A stretch of DNA of 13,800 bases from Christensenella sp. UBA3857 (lineage in GTDB: Bacteria > Bacillota > Clostridia > Christensenellales > CAG-138). The DNA lies in NCBI GenBank assembly GCA_002392505.1, contig DGHD01000053.1, positions 1 through 13,800 on the forward strand. Direction: 5' to 3'. The notes under the pieces were generated by a model that saw only the letters and a list, made by a program, of their open reading frames with translations, was not told where the DNA came from and searched no databases. Of the stretch, positions 7,237 to 13,800 are shown piece after piece. The first letter of the stretch is position 1. The number at the start of each line of letters is the position of its first letter. The translations under genes were made by a program, and so were the position numbers.

Positions 7237-7836
7237 ATGGATTTCACGATAAAAACCGCAAGGTTCATAACGAGCGCCGGGATCGGCTCGGAGCTCCCCG
7301 AAAGGCTCCCGTGCGAGATAGCCATTGTCGGCAAATCGAATGTGGGAAAGAGCTCGCTCATAAACGCGCTCTGCGGCAGGAACAAGCTCGCGAAGACCTC
7401 CGCCACGCCCGGCAAGACGAGACTCATCAACTTCTTTTTGCTTAACGAGGAGTTCTATCTCGTCGATCTGCCCGGCTACGGTTACGCCGCCGCTCCCAAG
7501 GCGGAGCAGGAAAAATGGGGCAAGCTCATGGAGGATTATCTTTCCTCCGGCAGGGTCTCGCATATCTATATGCTCATCGACATAAGGCATGAGCCCACCG
7601 CGCTCGACAAGCAGATGTTCGGCTACATCATCTATTACGGCATACCCTATACCCTTATCGCGACAAAGGCGGATAAGCTTGCCAAAACAAAGCGCCGCTC
7701 CGCCGCGAACGCCGCCGCAAAGCTCCTCGGCGCGCCGCCCTACGCCGTGGTATGGTCTTCCGAAACGGGCGACGGCAGAGAGGAGCTGCTTGAAAGGATC
7801 GACGCAGTCGTCCATCCCACCGCGGGGGAAGAATAA
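7237..7836 (+). CDS. engB: Ribosome biogenesis GTP-binding protein EngB/YsxC
   Basis: A 199-residue GTPase, full length for the family, that helps assemble the large ribosomal subunit. All G motifs are present: G1 GKSNVGKSS (32-40), G2 within SATPGKTRLINFF, G3 DLPGYG (77-82), G4 TKAD (143-146) and G5 SSETG (174-178). TPGKT and the GYGYA after G3 are typical of the TrmE-Era-EngA-EngB group. GGGAGG lies 10 bases before the ATG. In many Firmicutes engB follows lon or clpX; here it follows a terminated, unrelated operon and has its own promoter. No terminator was seen after it, so some read-through into the next unit is possible. Confidence 0.96.
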   Translation: MDFTIKTARFITSAGIGSELPERLPCEIAIVGKSNVGKSSLINALCGRNKLAKTSATPGKTRLINFFLLNEEFYLVDLPGYGYAAAPKAEQEKWGKLMEDYLSSGRVSHIYMLIDIRHEPTALDKQMFGYIIYYGIPYTLIATKADKLAKTKRRSAANAAAKLLGAPPYAVVWSSETGDGREELLERIDAVVHPTAGEE

Positions 7837-7853
7837 AATATTTTCAAATCCTA

Positions 7854-7882
7854 TTGACATATAGGATGGATGAACGCATAAT
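7854..7882 (+). promoter_or_regulatory. Promoter of the zinc-ribbon/phosphoesterase operon
   Basis: -35 TTGACA (7854-7859, perfect), a 17-base spacer, -10 CATAAT (7877-7882). Transcription would start near 7889. Confidence 0.75.
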
Positions 7883-7894
7883 AAGTAAAAATAA

Positions 7895-7912
7895 GCTGCG
7901 GGGCGCCGCAGC
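7895..7912 (+). promoter_or_regulatory. Leader hairpin at the mRNA 5' end
   Basis: Perfect 7-base arms GCTGCGG / CCGCAGC around a GGCG loop. With the promoter just upstream, the hairpin would sit about six bases from the 5' end of the transcript. No T-tract follows, so it is probably not a terminator. mRNA stabilisation is a plausible role. Confidence 0.55.
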
Positions 7913-7940
7913 CAATGTAACTTGATCGGAGGGAAGCAAT

Positions 7941-8423
7941 ATGGGACTCAAGAAATGCCCGAGATGCGAACTTAATTATATAAAGGATGATGAAAAGCTC
8001 TGCAACGTTTGCAAACGTGCCTCCAAGCACGAGGAGGAGCCCGAAGACGAGCTCATATGCATCGAGTGCGGCGAGCACCCCGCCATGAAGGGCAAGGAGA
8101 TCTGCGCCGAGTGCTATAAGGAGAGCCTCCGTCAGCAGCATCTCCAGAACCAGCGCAAGGCTATCTCGAATATGGATTTCGAGGACGTGGAGGTCGTTTC
8201 CGGCGTGGATCTGCCCGATGAGGAGATCCCAACCGGCAGCCTGCCCGACGAGCTTGCGGACGAGTTTGAGGAAGAGCTGAAGGACAACACTCCCGAAGAG
8301 GGAGAGATCGAATTCACGAAGGGGCTTTCTCTCGAAGCAATGAGCGAGGAAGAGAGCGAAGAACCCGACGATGACGACGAGATCGACGAGGGCTTCACCC
8401 CCGCCAAGAGGAAACACCGCTGA
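7941..8423 (+). CDS. Double zinc-ribbon protein with acidic tail
   Basis: 160 residues, no named function. The first 58 residues hold two tandem four-cysteine ribbons with identical spacing: Cys6/9 with Cys21/24, and Cys40/43 with Cys55/58 (CxxC-x11-CxxC each). Each probably binds one zinc ion. Residues 60-155 are rich in Asp and Glu and probably disordered, and a short basic end (AKRKHR) follows. The opening (MGLKKCPRCELNYI) resembles small conserved clostridial proteins that I have seen only as hypothetical. GGAGGG stands 7 bases before the ATG. It is the first gene of its operon, 5 bases before the phosphoesterase. A protein- or nucleic-acid-binding adaptor role is possible but unproven. 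Confidence 0.82.
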   Translation: MGLKKCPRCELNYIKDDEKLCNVCKRASKHEEEPEDELICIECGEHPAMKGKEICAECYKESLRQQHLQNQRKAISNMDFEDVEVVSGVDLPDEEIPTGSLPDELADEFEEELKDNTPEEGEIEFTKGLSLEAMSEEESEEPDDDDEIDEGFTPAKRKHR

Positions 8424-8428
8424 TTTTT

Positions 8429-9154
8429 ATGAAGCTTTTTGCCATAGCCGATCTGCATTTGGACGGCGGCGCGGGCAAGCCCATGGACGTATTCGGTCCC
8501 AACTGGGCGGGGCATCGCGACCGCATATTCGGCTCATGGCGTGAAACCGTCGGGGAAGAGGACGCGGTCCTCGTTCCCGGCGACATATCGTGGGCGATGC
8601 ATTTTCGCGACGCGCTGCCCGATCTTACCGATCTATCCGAGCTCCCCGGTAAAAAGGTGCTGCTTCGCGGCAACCACGATTACTGGTGGGGCTCGCTTAC
8701 GCAGATGCGCTCCGTTCTTCCCGAAAGCGTAAAGCTCGTCCAGAACGACGCCTGCGATATAGGCGCCGCCGTCATCGCGGGCTCAAGGGGCTGGATACTC
8801 CCCTCGGACAGCGATTTCAAAACGGCGGACAAGAAGATCTACGAAAGGGAGCTCATCCGGCTGGAGCTGTCGCTCTCCGCGGCAAAGCGCCTCGCCGGGC
8901 AGGATAAGCCCATCGTCGCCATGCTCCATTATCCGCCCCTGATGCGTGACGGCGCGCCAACGGGCTTCACCGCCCTTCTCGAAAAATACGGCGTCTCCCG
9001 CTGCGTTTACGGGCATCTGCACGGCTCCCCCGCATGGGAGGTCGGCTTCAAGGGCGAATCGAACGGCGTCGTGTACGACCTCGTTTCCGCCGACGCGCTG
9101 GGCTTCGCGCCTTTGTGCATCGAGGAATTCTGCGAAGGGGATGAGGAAGAGTGA
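8429..9154 (+). CDS. Calcineurin-like metallophosphoesterase
   Basis: A 241-residue two-metal phosphoesterase; the substrate (phosphoprotein, nucleotide or other phosphoester) cannot be told from sequence. All metal-binding blocks are in order: D8-x-H10 (IADLHLDG), GD 51-52 (PGDISW), GNHD 81-84 (RGNHDYWW), His167 (LHYPP) and GHLH 195-198. Length and the DYWWGS/HYPP wording fit a conserved Firmicute subgroup usually annotated only as metallophosphoesterase. It begins 5 bases after the zinc-ribbon gene. The nearest purine-rich site (AAGAGGAAA, 8406-8414) is 14 bases away, so initiation probably relies on coupling to the upstream gene. Its stop overlaps the next start by 4 bases. Confidence 0.92.
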   Translation: MKLFAIADLHLDGGAGKPMDVFGPNWAGHRDRIFGSWRETVGEEDAVLVPGDISWAMHFRDALPDLTDLSELPGKKVLLRGNHDYWWGSLTQMRSVLPESVKLVQNDACDIGAAVIAGSRGWILPSDSDFKTADKKIYERELIRLELSLSAAKRLAGQDKPIVAMLHYPPLMRDGAPTGFTALLEKYGVSRCVYGHLHGSPAWEVGFKGESNGVVYDLVSADALGFAPLCIEEFCEGDEEE

Positions 9155-9807
9155 GCAAAATCGAAAAGCTCCTGCTCGATAAGGACTTTCAATATCTTCC
9201 CCCTTTCTTTTTAAGGCATGAGCTGTCGTTGCGGTGCGGGCTTTCACTCGGAACTAAGCGTTCCGCGCTCCGCCGCGCGCGGGAGATATTCAAACTGCTC
9301 TTTGACGGCGCTCCCGACGCGATCGCCTTCAACTATTGGCTGACCGACTTTTCCGAGAGCGGCGGTCCCGCTTGTGAGGCGTTCGACCGTCCCGGCGAAG
9401 CAGAAAGCATCCATTCCGGTTATCTTAACGACGTTAAGAGGATCACGGAGTTCCTTCTCGACAATCAGCTTAAATACCGGCACACAGTCGTCCGCGGCAC
9501 TCCTTCCGTATTGAATGAGGAGGACGGACTCGTTCTCAACAACCGCGTGATCTGCTATTCCGACGGGAAAGCCTTTGATAACGAAAAGCTGATAAAACTA
9601 TGCGTTGACGACCGATTCGATCCCTGTATCGGCTTCGTCTCGTTCGAAAACGAATGCCTGCTGATCATTTATGACGACCGCGGCTGCGATATCGTTTTTG
9701 CGGACGAAGGGAAATTCCTTGAGTTCTATCCGAAGCTCGAACCCTTTTTTCTGGATCATGACCGCGAGATGATGGGGGAGAGATACAAAAGGCTGAAGGC
9801 AGAATAA
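9151..9807 (+). CDS. DUF3885-like protein
   Basis: A 218-residue soluble protein with no signal peptide or membrane segment. An N-terminal LRHELSLRCGLSLG segment, the ALRRAREIFKLLF helix, and the C-terminal LLIIYDDRGCDIVF motif (YDDRG at 174-178) match my memory of DUF3885, a family of unknown function in Firmicutes, sometimes linked to immunity-like genes. It starts with GTG in a GTGA overlap with the phosphoesterase stop, which implies translational coupling. A weak GAGG lies 4 bases upstream. No toxin partner is visible. A strong terminator follows 12 bases after the stop. Confidence 0.72.
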   Translation: MSKIEKLLLDKDFQYLPPFFLRHELSLRCGLSLGTKRSALRRAREIFKLLFDGAPDAIAFNYWLTDFSESGGPACEAFDRPGEAESIHSGYLNDVKRITEFLLDNQLKYRHTVVRGTPSVLNEEDGLVLNNRVICYSDGKAFDNEKLIKLCVDDRFDPCIGFVSFENECLLIIYDDRGCDIVFADEGKFLEFYPKLEPFFLDHDREMMGERYKRLKAE

Positions 9808-9819
9808 CGGAATAGTAAA

Positions 9820-9855
9820 ACAAGCTGAGGAAAAATCCTCAGCTTGTGTTTTTTT
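9820..9855 (+). terminator. Terminator between convergent operons
   Basis: Perfect 12-base arms ACAAGCTGAGGA (9820-9831) and TCCTCAGCTTGT (9836-9847), an AAAA loop, then seven Ts (9849-9855). It serves the plus-strand operon. On the minus strand only a TTTT follows the stem, so it may also stop the serpin operon, less efficiently. Confidence 0.92.
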
Positions 9856-9862
9856 GCTCGCT

Positions 9863-11158
9863 TTACGCGCCGACGTCCATCATCGTACCGATGAAGAACG
9901 GCAGGTTGGTTTCGCAGTCGATCAGCATATAGACGAACGGGCGGTCGAGATACACCCTGTTCTCGAAGAACGGCTCGGATTCGTCGCACACCATGACCGC
10001 GGTCGCGGCGCCGGCGCGGGTGCCCCTCTCGTCCACGGAAATGAACGTCTTATGGAACACGCGGCTGATGTAGAGGTTTCCCGCGGTGGAGCTGCCCAGC
10101 GCGGAAAGGTCCGATACGCTGCTGTTGAAGGCGGAGGGCATGCCCATATTGCCGAGCACGTCCGAAAGCTCGCAGGAAAAATCAGTCTCGAACTTGGGGA
10201 TAGCGGTCATCACCGGCTCGTCCTTCGCGCCGTTCAATATGCCCATCAGCTTCTCGCCGTCGAGCGAGGCGACGAGCTCGCTGACGCTCACGCCCTCGTT
10301 CGGAAGGAGCGCGCAGAACGCGTACCTGCCGCCCGAATAATACTTGATGAAGCCTTCGGCGTTGTCCGCCTTGAGGTATGTGTTCTCCTTGCCGTACATG
10401 AACTCGGCGCTGCGCGTGTCGCCGTTCTCGAGCGTAAAGACGGCTTTCCCGACCTCGCTCTCCTTATAGATGCGGTCCCATTCTGCGTCGAACGCGAGCG
10501 CGTTGATAAGGAACATAACGGCGTCTCCCATGTTGACGTCCTTGCTCAGTATCTCGGGGATCATGCCGTCGGTCTTTTCCTTCACCCAGTTGTTGATATC
10601 CGCGCGGGTCTTTTCGTCGAAGGGCGCTTTATAAGCGTCCGCGCCGTAATAATCGGCGTTCTTCTGGAGGAAGGCGTCGTTCACGGTGAACCTTTTGTCC
10701 GACGTGAACCAGATGGAATTCGCAAGCTCCAGCTTGGCTTTCTCGCTGTTTAACAGCTGCGCCGCATAGTTGTAATAGAACTCGTTCAGCTCGTCCGTGC
10801 TCATGCCCAGCACCTTTTCCATCTCGGCAAGGGTGTCCCCCTTGGCGCCGTTCGCCGTCATGGAGAGCGCCGCGAGCACCGAGAGCGGGGAAATGAGGGT
10901 GTTGCCCTCGCCCGCGCCGGCCTTGAACAGCCTTATTGCGAAATCCGCCGCCTTGACGGCGCTTTCGTTCGTCGGGACGACCGGCTTCGCGGTGTTCTTC
11001 GAGGTGAAATTCGCCATAAGATCCATCGTGTTTGCCGTGATGACGGAGCCGCCCTGCTGGATCGGGGAGGCGGTCTTACAGCCGACGGCCGAAACGAGTA
11101 TCGCTCCCGCCGCCAAAAGGCACAGCGCCTTTTTGATAATGCTGTTTATTCTCTTCAT
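9863..11158 (-). CDS. Serpin, lipoprotein-like (serine protease inhibitor)
   Basis: A 431-residue serpin, a suicide inhibitor that traps serine or cysteine proteases. A signal peptide of lipoprotein type ends in AVGC (Cys27), probably anchoring the protein to the outer face of the membrane. The -3 residue is Ala where Leu is usual. Serpin landmarks follow: ISPLSVLAALSM (89-100), a central sheet region (MFLINALAFDAEW), LYISRVFHKTFISVDERGT before the reactive loop, and RPFVYMLID and PFFIGTM near the end. The hinge (GTRAGAATA, 379-387) has Arg at P13 where Glu is usual, but small residues elsewhere, so it should still insert. Counting from the hinge, P1 is Glu393 and P1' Ser394. AAAGGAG stands 6 bases before the ATG. 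It is the third gene after a sigma factor and a membrane protein. Gut Firmicute serpins (siropins) are the closest concept. Confidence 0.93.
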   Translation of the reverse strand: MKRINSIIKKALCLLAAGAILVSAVGCKTASPIQQGGSVITANTMDLMANFTSKNTAKPVVPTNESAVKAADFAIRLFKAGAGEGNTLISPLSVLAALSMTANGAKGDTLAEMEKVLGMSTDELNEFYYNYAAQLLNSEKAKLELANSIWFTSDKRFTVNDAFLQKNADYYGADAYKAPFDEKTRADINNWVKEKTDGMIPEILSKDVNMGDAVMFLINALAFDAEWDRIYKESEVGKAVFTLENGDTRSAEFMYGKENTYLKADNAEGFIKYYSGGRYAFCALLPNEGVSVSELVASLDGEKLMGILNGAKDEPVMTAIPKFETDFSCELSDVLGNMGMPSAFNSSVSDLSALGSSTAGNLYISRVFHKTFISVDERGTRAGAATAVMVCDESEPFFENRVYLDRPFVYMLIDCETNLPFFIGTMMDVGA

Positions 11159-11173
11159 AAATAACTCCTTTCG

Positions 11174-11707
11174 TTATTCGGAAATAAGGCTCAAAAACCT
11201 TTCGTACTTTTCCTGCGGGATCGCGTAAACCACGCCGGTCTCCTCATCCTTGAGCGAGCTCCCGGTAAGCTCGAACGAGCTTTCGTGCCCGTTCCCGTCG
11301 ATCAGCGTGATGCGCCGGCACAGGTCCTGAGATTCGGGCAAGGTGCTGAAATTCTCAGCCACGGCGCCGTCGCGCAGTATGCCGTCGATCAGCGCCTTGA
11401 GCTCATAAGCCGCATCGCCCGTTATCTGAAGAAGGCTCTCGTCCTCGCTTTCCTCAAGCGCCTCGATGGTCACGATCAGCTTTTCGCCGACCGGCAAAGC
11501 TTGATCGATCCCATTCGCCTCCTGCTCGCCATCCGGAACCTTGCCCGGCATGGGCATTAAGCGGGGCAGCAGGAACGCCGTAAGGGTCAGGAGCAGCGCG
11601 AGCGGCGCCGAAAGCGCGGCTATCCTGCCCGCCGTACGCCTGCGGGCGCGCTTTTTTTCCTCTACGCGCCGGCGCACCTCCATGGTGTATTCGTTAAGTT
11701 CCTTCAT
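11174..11707 (-). CDS. Single-pass membrane protein, putative anti-sigma factor
   Basis: 177 residues. A basic N-terminal cytoplasmic part (1-28, rich in Arg and Lys) is followed by one transmembrane helix (about 29-50) and an extracytoplasmic domain of about 125 residues, which I do not recognise. Placement is the main argument: its ATG overlaps the sigma factor stop (ATGA, 4 bases), the standard arrangement for a sigma/anti-sigma pair. The short cytoplasmic part shows no zinc-binding HxxxCxxC motif, so it is not a ZAS-type anti-sigma; it could bind the sigma factor in another way or be a sensor. AAGGAA lies 5 bases upstream of the start. The serpin begins 15 bases after its stop. Confidence 0.7.
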   Translation of the reverse strand: MKELNEYTMEVRRRVEEKKRARRRTAGRIAALSAPLALLLTLTAFLLPRLMPMPGKVPDGEQEANGIDQALPVGEKLIVTIEALEESEDESLLQITGDAAYELKALIDGILRDGAVAENFSTLPESQDLCRRITLIDGNGHESSFELTGSSLKDEETGVVYAIPQEKYERFLSLISE

Positions 11708-12267
11708 AACAGTTCCTTGCCCTCCTCTCCCAAAATGGAGCGGAGCTCCTTTTTTGCACGGTAAAGCAGGTTGTCTATCTGCTTGGGCTTTTTGCCCATC
11801 ACGCGGGAGGCGTCGGCATACGAAAGCTCCTCGAAATAGATCAGATACACCGCCTCGCGCATTTCCTCGGGCAGCTTTTCGATCGCGCCGTGCACGGCGC
11901 GCTTCCGCTCGTCCGAAACGAGCCGGTCTTCAAGGTCAAAAAGCTCGTCCCCGTACGAAGCGGCGTCCTCGTAGCTGAATACGGGGAGCGCCTTTCTGTG
12001 CCTTATAAGATCGAGCGCCCTGCTCTTGCCGCGCATAAAGACGTAGGTTTTCAATGAAACCTTGAAATTATACCTGTGCTTGTTCAGGAACAGATCGCTC
12101 ATCACGTCCATCGCGATATCCTCCGCGGCGGGCATATCGTGTACGTAATGCTCGACAAAGCAAACGAGGCTGAAAAACAGCTCCCGCATGATATCGTCGA
12201 CAGCGCTCTCGTCGCCGTTAAGGTAGCGGCGGTAACAGACTGCTCCCTTGTCCGAAAGATCCTTCAA
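11704..12267 (-). CDS. ECF-family RNA polymerase sigma factor
   Basis: A 187-residue group 4 sigma factor. Region 2 spans about residues 10-92 (AEDIAMDVMSDLF, then the -10-binding segment SLKTYVFMRGKSRALDLIRHRK). Region 4 spans about 125-180 (LPEEMREAVYLIYFEELSYADASRVMGKKPKQIDNLLYRAKKEL) and carries the -35-binding HTH. The start is a TTG at 12265-12267, with AGGTGG 7 bases upstream. The next Met is at residue 27, inside region 2, so a downstream start would truncate the fold. It is the first gene of the sigma, membrane protein, serpin operon. Its regulon probably includes that operon, but the upstream promoter looks like sigma-A. Confidence 0.9.
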   Translation of the reverse strand: MKDLSDKGAVCYRRYLNGDESAVDDIMRELFFSLVCFVEHYVHDMPAAEDIAMDVMSDLFLNKHRYNFKVSLKTYVFMRGKSRALDLIRHRKALPVFSYEDAASYGDELFDLEDRLVSDERKRAVHGAIEKLPEEMREAVYLIYFEELSYADASRVMGKKPKQIDNLLYRAKKELRSILGEEGKELL

Positions 12268-12274
12268 TTTCTAT

Positions 12275-12280
12275 CCACCT
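12275..12280 (-). promoter_or_regulatory. Ribosome binding site supporting a TTG start
   Basis: AGGTGG on the minus strand, 7 bases before the TTG. It differs from AGGAGG at one base, and it is the only good site near the sigma factor N-terminus. Confidence 0.6.
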
Positions 12281-12323
12281 GTCGAAGCGCCGCGTCCGGC
12301 GCTTTCACATATTATACGTATGA

Positions 12324-12341
12324 GTAAGGGAAATTCCTTAC
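12324..12341. promoter_or_regulatory. Inverted repeat at the sigma operon transcription start
   Basis: GTAAGG (12324-12329) and CCTTAC (12336-12341) flank a 6-base spacer. It overlaps the predicted transcription start of the upstream promoter and lies just upstream of a second TATAAT (12316-12311, minus strand). It could be an operator or a leader hairpin. Confidence 0.45.
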
Positions 12342-12345
12342 GGAT

Positions 12346-12374
12346 ATTTTATAACTAACCCGAAAAATCGTCAA
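12346..12374 (-). promoter_or_regulatory. Sigma-A-type promoter of the sigma/serpin operon
   Basis: Minus strand: -35 TTGACG (12374-12369), a 17-base spacer, -10 TAAAAT (12351-12346). A lone perfect TATAAT at 12316-12311 has no convincing -35 and may be a second start. Confidence 0.7.
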
Positions 12375-12384
12375 CAGGCACAAC

Positions 12385-12411
12385 AAAAGCCCCCGGTATC
12401 GCCGGGGGCTT
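12385..12411 (-). terminator. Terminator of the rpsB-tsf operon
   Basis: Arms AAGCCCCCGG (12387-12396) and CCGGGGGCTT (12402-12411) with a 5-base loop. Read on the minus strand, the stem runs into TTTTG (12388-12384). The stem begins 15 bases after the tsf stop. Confidence 0.88.
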
Positions 12412-12425
12412 CGTTTTGGCTTGGA

Positions 12426-13313
12426 TTATTTCTTTGCGGTCTGAGCGGCAACTTCCGCAGCGAAGTTTTCCTCACGCTTCTGGAGACCCTCGCCCATCTC
12501 GTAACGGACGAACTTCTTTACGGTGAAGCGGCCGTTGATCATCTGACGGACGGACTCATCGGGGTTCTTAACGAAGGGCTGCTCAAGCAGGCAGACTTCC
12601 TTGTAGTACTTCTCGATGCGGCCCTCGACCATCTTCTCGATGATGGCGGCGGGCTTGGGCTTCGGCTCGTTCATAGCCTGGGCGCGGAGGACCTCACGCT
12701 CGTGATCGAGCTCGGCCTGATCGCAGTCGTCCTTGTCGATGCAGGTGGGCTTGGCAGCCGCGATCTGCATAGCGACGTCGTGAACGGCGGCGGCGTCTTC
12801 CTTGCAGCAGACCTGAAGCAGAACGCCGATCTTGCCGCCCATGTGGACGTAAGAATCACAAACGCCCTCGATGCGCTCGAAGCGGCGGATGGTGATCTTT
12901 TCGCCGATCTTGGCGACGGCGGTGTTGATGAGGTTCTCGATGGTCATGGACTCGTCGAGAGCGTAGGTCTGAGCCATGAGCTCTTCAACGGAAGCGGGGT
13001 TCATCTTGGCGATGTGCTTCGCGATGTTGTGAACGAGCTCCTTGAAAGCGTCGGTCTTGGCAACGAAGTCGGTCTCGCAGTTTACCTCGACGATAACGCC
13101 GATCTTGCACTCGTCGCAGACGAAGCAGTCAACGATACCCTCGGCGGCAATGCGAAGCGCCTTCTTGGCGGAAGCGGCAAGGCTCTTCTCACGAAGATAG
13201 TCGAGCGCCTTCTCCATATCGCCGTCGCACTCCTTGAGCGCCTTCTTGCAGTCCATCATGCCGGCGCCGGAACGCTCACGCAGATTCATAACGTCTTTAG
13301 CGGTGAATTCCAT
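12426..13313 (-). CDS. tsf: Elongation factor Ts
   Basis: A 295-residue guanine-nucleotide exchange factor that releases GDP from EF-Tu. The N-terminal UBA-like domain (1-55) carries [16 protein letters not shown], followed by IAAEG and the TDFV motif (81-84) that inserts near the EF-Tu nucleotide. Two core subdomains and a dimerisation helix region complete it. GGGAGG lies 8 bases before the ATG at 13313; a longer frame upstream runs into the rpsB end and is not needed. It has 12 cysteines (about 4 percent), including CFVCDEC at 63-69, where many homologues have none. It lies 37 bases after rpsB in the usual rpsB-tsf order. Confidence 0.97.
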   Translation of the reverse strand: MEFTAKDVMNLRERSGAGMMDCKKALKECDGDMEKALDYLREKSLAASAKKALRIAAEGIVDCFVCDECKIGVIVEVNCETDFVAKTDAFKELVHNIAKHIAKMNPASVEELMAQTYALDESMTIENLINTAVAKIGEKITIRRFERIEGVCDSYVHMGGKIGVLLQVCCKEDAAAVHDVAMQIAAAKPTCIDKDDCDQAELDHEREVLRAQAMNEPKPKPAAIIEKMVEGRIEKYYKEVCLLEQPFVKNPDESVRQMINGRFTVKKFVRYEMGEGLQKREENFAAEVAAQTAKK

Positions 13314-13350
13314 GTTTTTTTCCTCCCGTAAGGTATTGGTCTGGTTGGGA

Positions 13351-13800
13351 TCAGAAGTTGTCTTCTTCGTCCTGCTCTGCCTTCTCAATGGAAGAGTCGA
13401 CAGCGTGATCGGTCATCTGCTCGCCCTGCTTGCCCTCGATAACGGCGTCGGCGATCTTGGCGGCGATCAGCTTGACGGCGCGGATAGCGTCGTCGTTGCC
13501 GGGGATAACGTAATCGACGTCATCGGGATCGCAGTTGGTGTCGACGATGGCAACGATGGGGATATTCAGGCAGCGGGCTTCCTGAACGGCAATGTGCTCC
13601 TTCCTGGGGTCGACGACGAACATACAGCTGGGGAGCTTCTTCATCTCCTTGATGCCGCCGAGGTTCTTCTCGAGCTTATCCTGGATGTACTTGAGCTTAA
13701 CGACTTCCTTCTTGGGAAGGAGATCGAAGCTGCCGTCCTCCTCCATGCGCTCGATCTCGCGAAGCTTCGCGATACGGCTCTGGATGGTCTTGAAGTTGGT
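13351..13800 (-). CDS. rpsB: 30S ribosomal protein S2, partial (C-terminal part)
   Basis: The last 149 residues of ribosomal protein S2; the N-terminal part lies beyond the window edge at 13800. Visible core: [23 protein letters not shown], then [66 protein letters not shown], all typical of S2. A disordered acidic tail of about 25 residues (ending EEDNF) follows. Two cysteines (SCMF, ARCL) stand where many homologues have Ala and Lys. It is upstream of tsf in one operon whose promoter is outside the window. Confidence 0.96.
   Translation of the reverse strand, partial: TNFKTIQSRIAKLREIERMEEDGSFDLLPKKEVVKLKYIQDKLEKNLGGIKEMKKLPSCMFVVDPRKEHIAVQEARCLNIPIVAIVDTNCDPDDVDYVIPGNDDAIRAVKLIAAKIADAVIEGKQGEQMTDHAVDSSIEKAEQDEEDNF

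Noticed and set aside
9854..10753. 299-residue plus-strand frame antisense to the serpin
   Set aside because: The serpin on the other strand is unmistakable, and the plus-strand frame begins inside the terminator with no ribosome site.
13314..13388. N-terminal extension of EF-Ts
   Set aside because: It reads through the intergenic spacer and the rpsB end. The ATG at 13313 has a good GGGAGG and matches the family N-terminus.
1..13800. CRISPR array, IS element, tRNA, rRNA or phage structural genes
   Set aside because: No regularly spaced direct repeats, transposase, tRNA-like fold or phage protein was seen. The S24 repressor alone is not enough to call a prophage.

Overview
The window reads as chromosomal DNA from an anaerobic, GC-rich member of the Clostridia (Bacillota), probably an uncultured gut lineage. 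The evidence is strong Shine-Dalgarno sites, sigma-A-type promoters, U-tract terminators, a KamB/KamC-like reactivase pair, cysteine-rich housekeeping proteins and a gut-Firmicute-style serpin. The lineage cannot be fixed from sequence reading alone. Genes fill almost the whole window and no gene-free stretch exceeds 300 bases.

Left part (1-7170). A LexA-like, self-cleaving HTH repressor (104-802, minus) is transcribed divergently from a five-gene plus-strand operon. The operon holds a P-loop protein of the KamB type, a MutS-like ATPase of the KamC type, cysteinyl-tRNA synthetase (cysS), a signal-peptide-bearing three-helix membrane protein of unknown function, and a stand-alone EIIC-like (PfoR-type) membrane protein. 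It starts at an extended -10 promoter (1028-1057) and ends at a strong hairpin terminator (7137-7169). KamB/KamC repair B12-dependent aminomutases in other Clostridia, but no aminomutase gene lies in this window.

Middle part (7181-9855). The GTPase EngB/YsxC has its own promoter. A second promoter with a leader hairpin starts a three-gene unit: a double zinc-ribbon protein with an acidic tail, a calcineurin-like metallophosphoesterase, and a DUF3885-like protein. It ends at a 12-bp-stem terminator (9820-9855).

Right part (9863-13800). All genes are on the minus strand. An ECF sigma factor with a TTG start, a single-pass membrane protein placed like an anti-sigma factor, and a lipoprotein-like serpin form one tight operon. 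It looks like an envelope-stress or host-protease response module. Upstream, separated by a terminator, is the end of the rpsB-tsf operon (ribosomal protein S2, cut by the window edge, and EF-Ts).

Most of the window is ordinary housekeeping sequence. The parts most worth a second look are the sigma/anti-sigma/serpin operon and its inhibitory loop, the KamB/KamC pair lodged with cysS, and the operator-like boxes around the repressor promoter.
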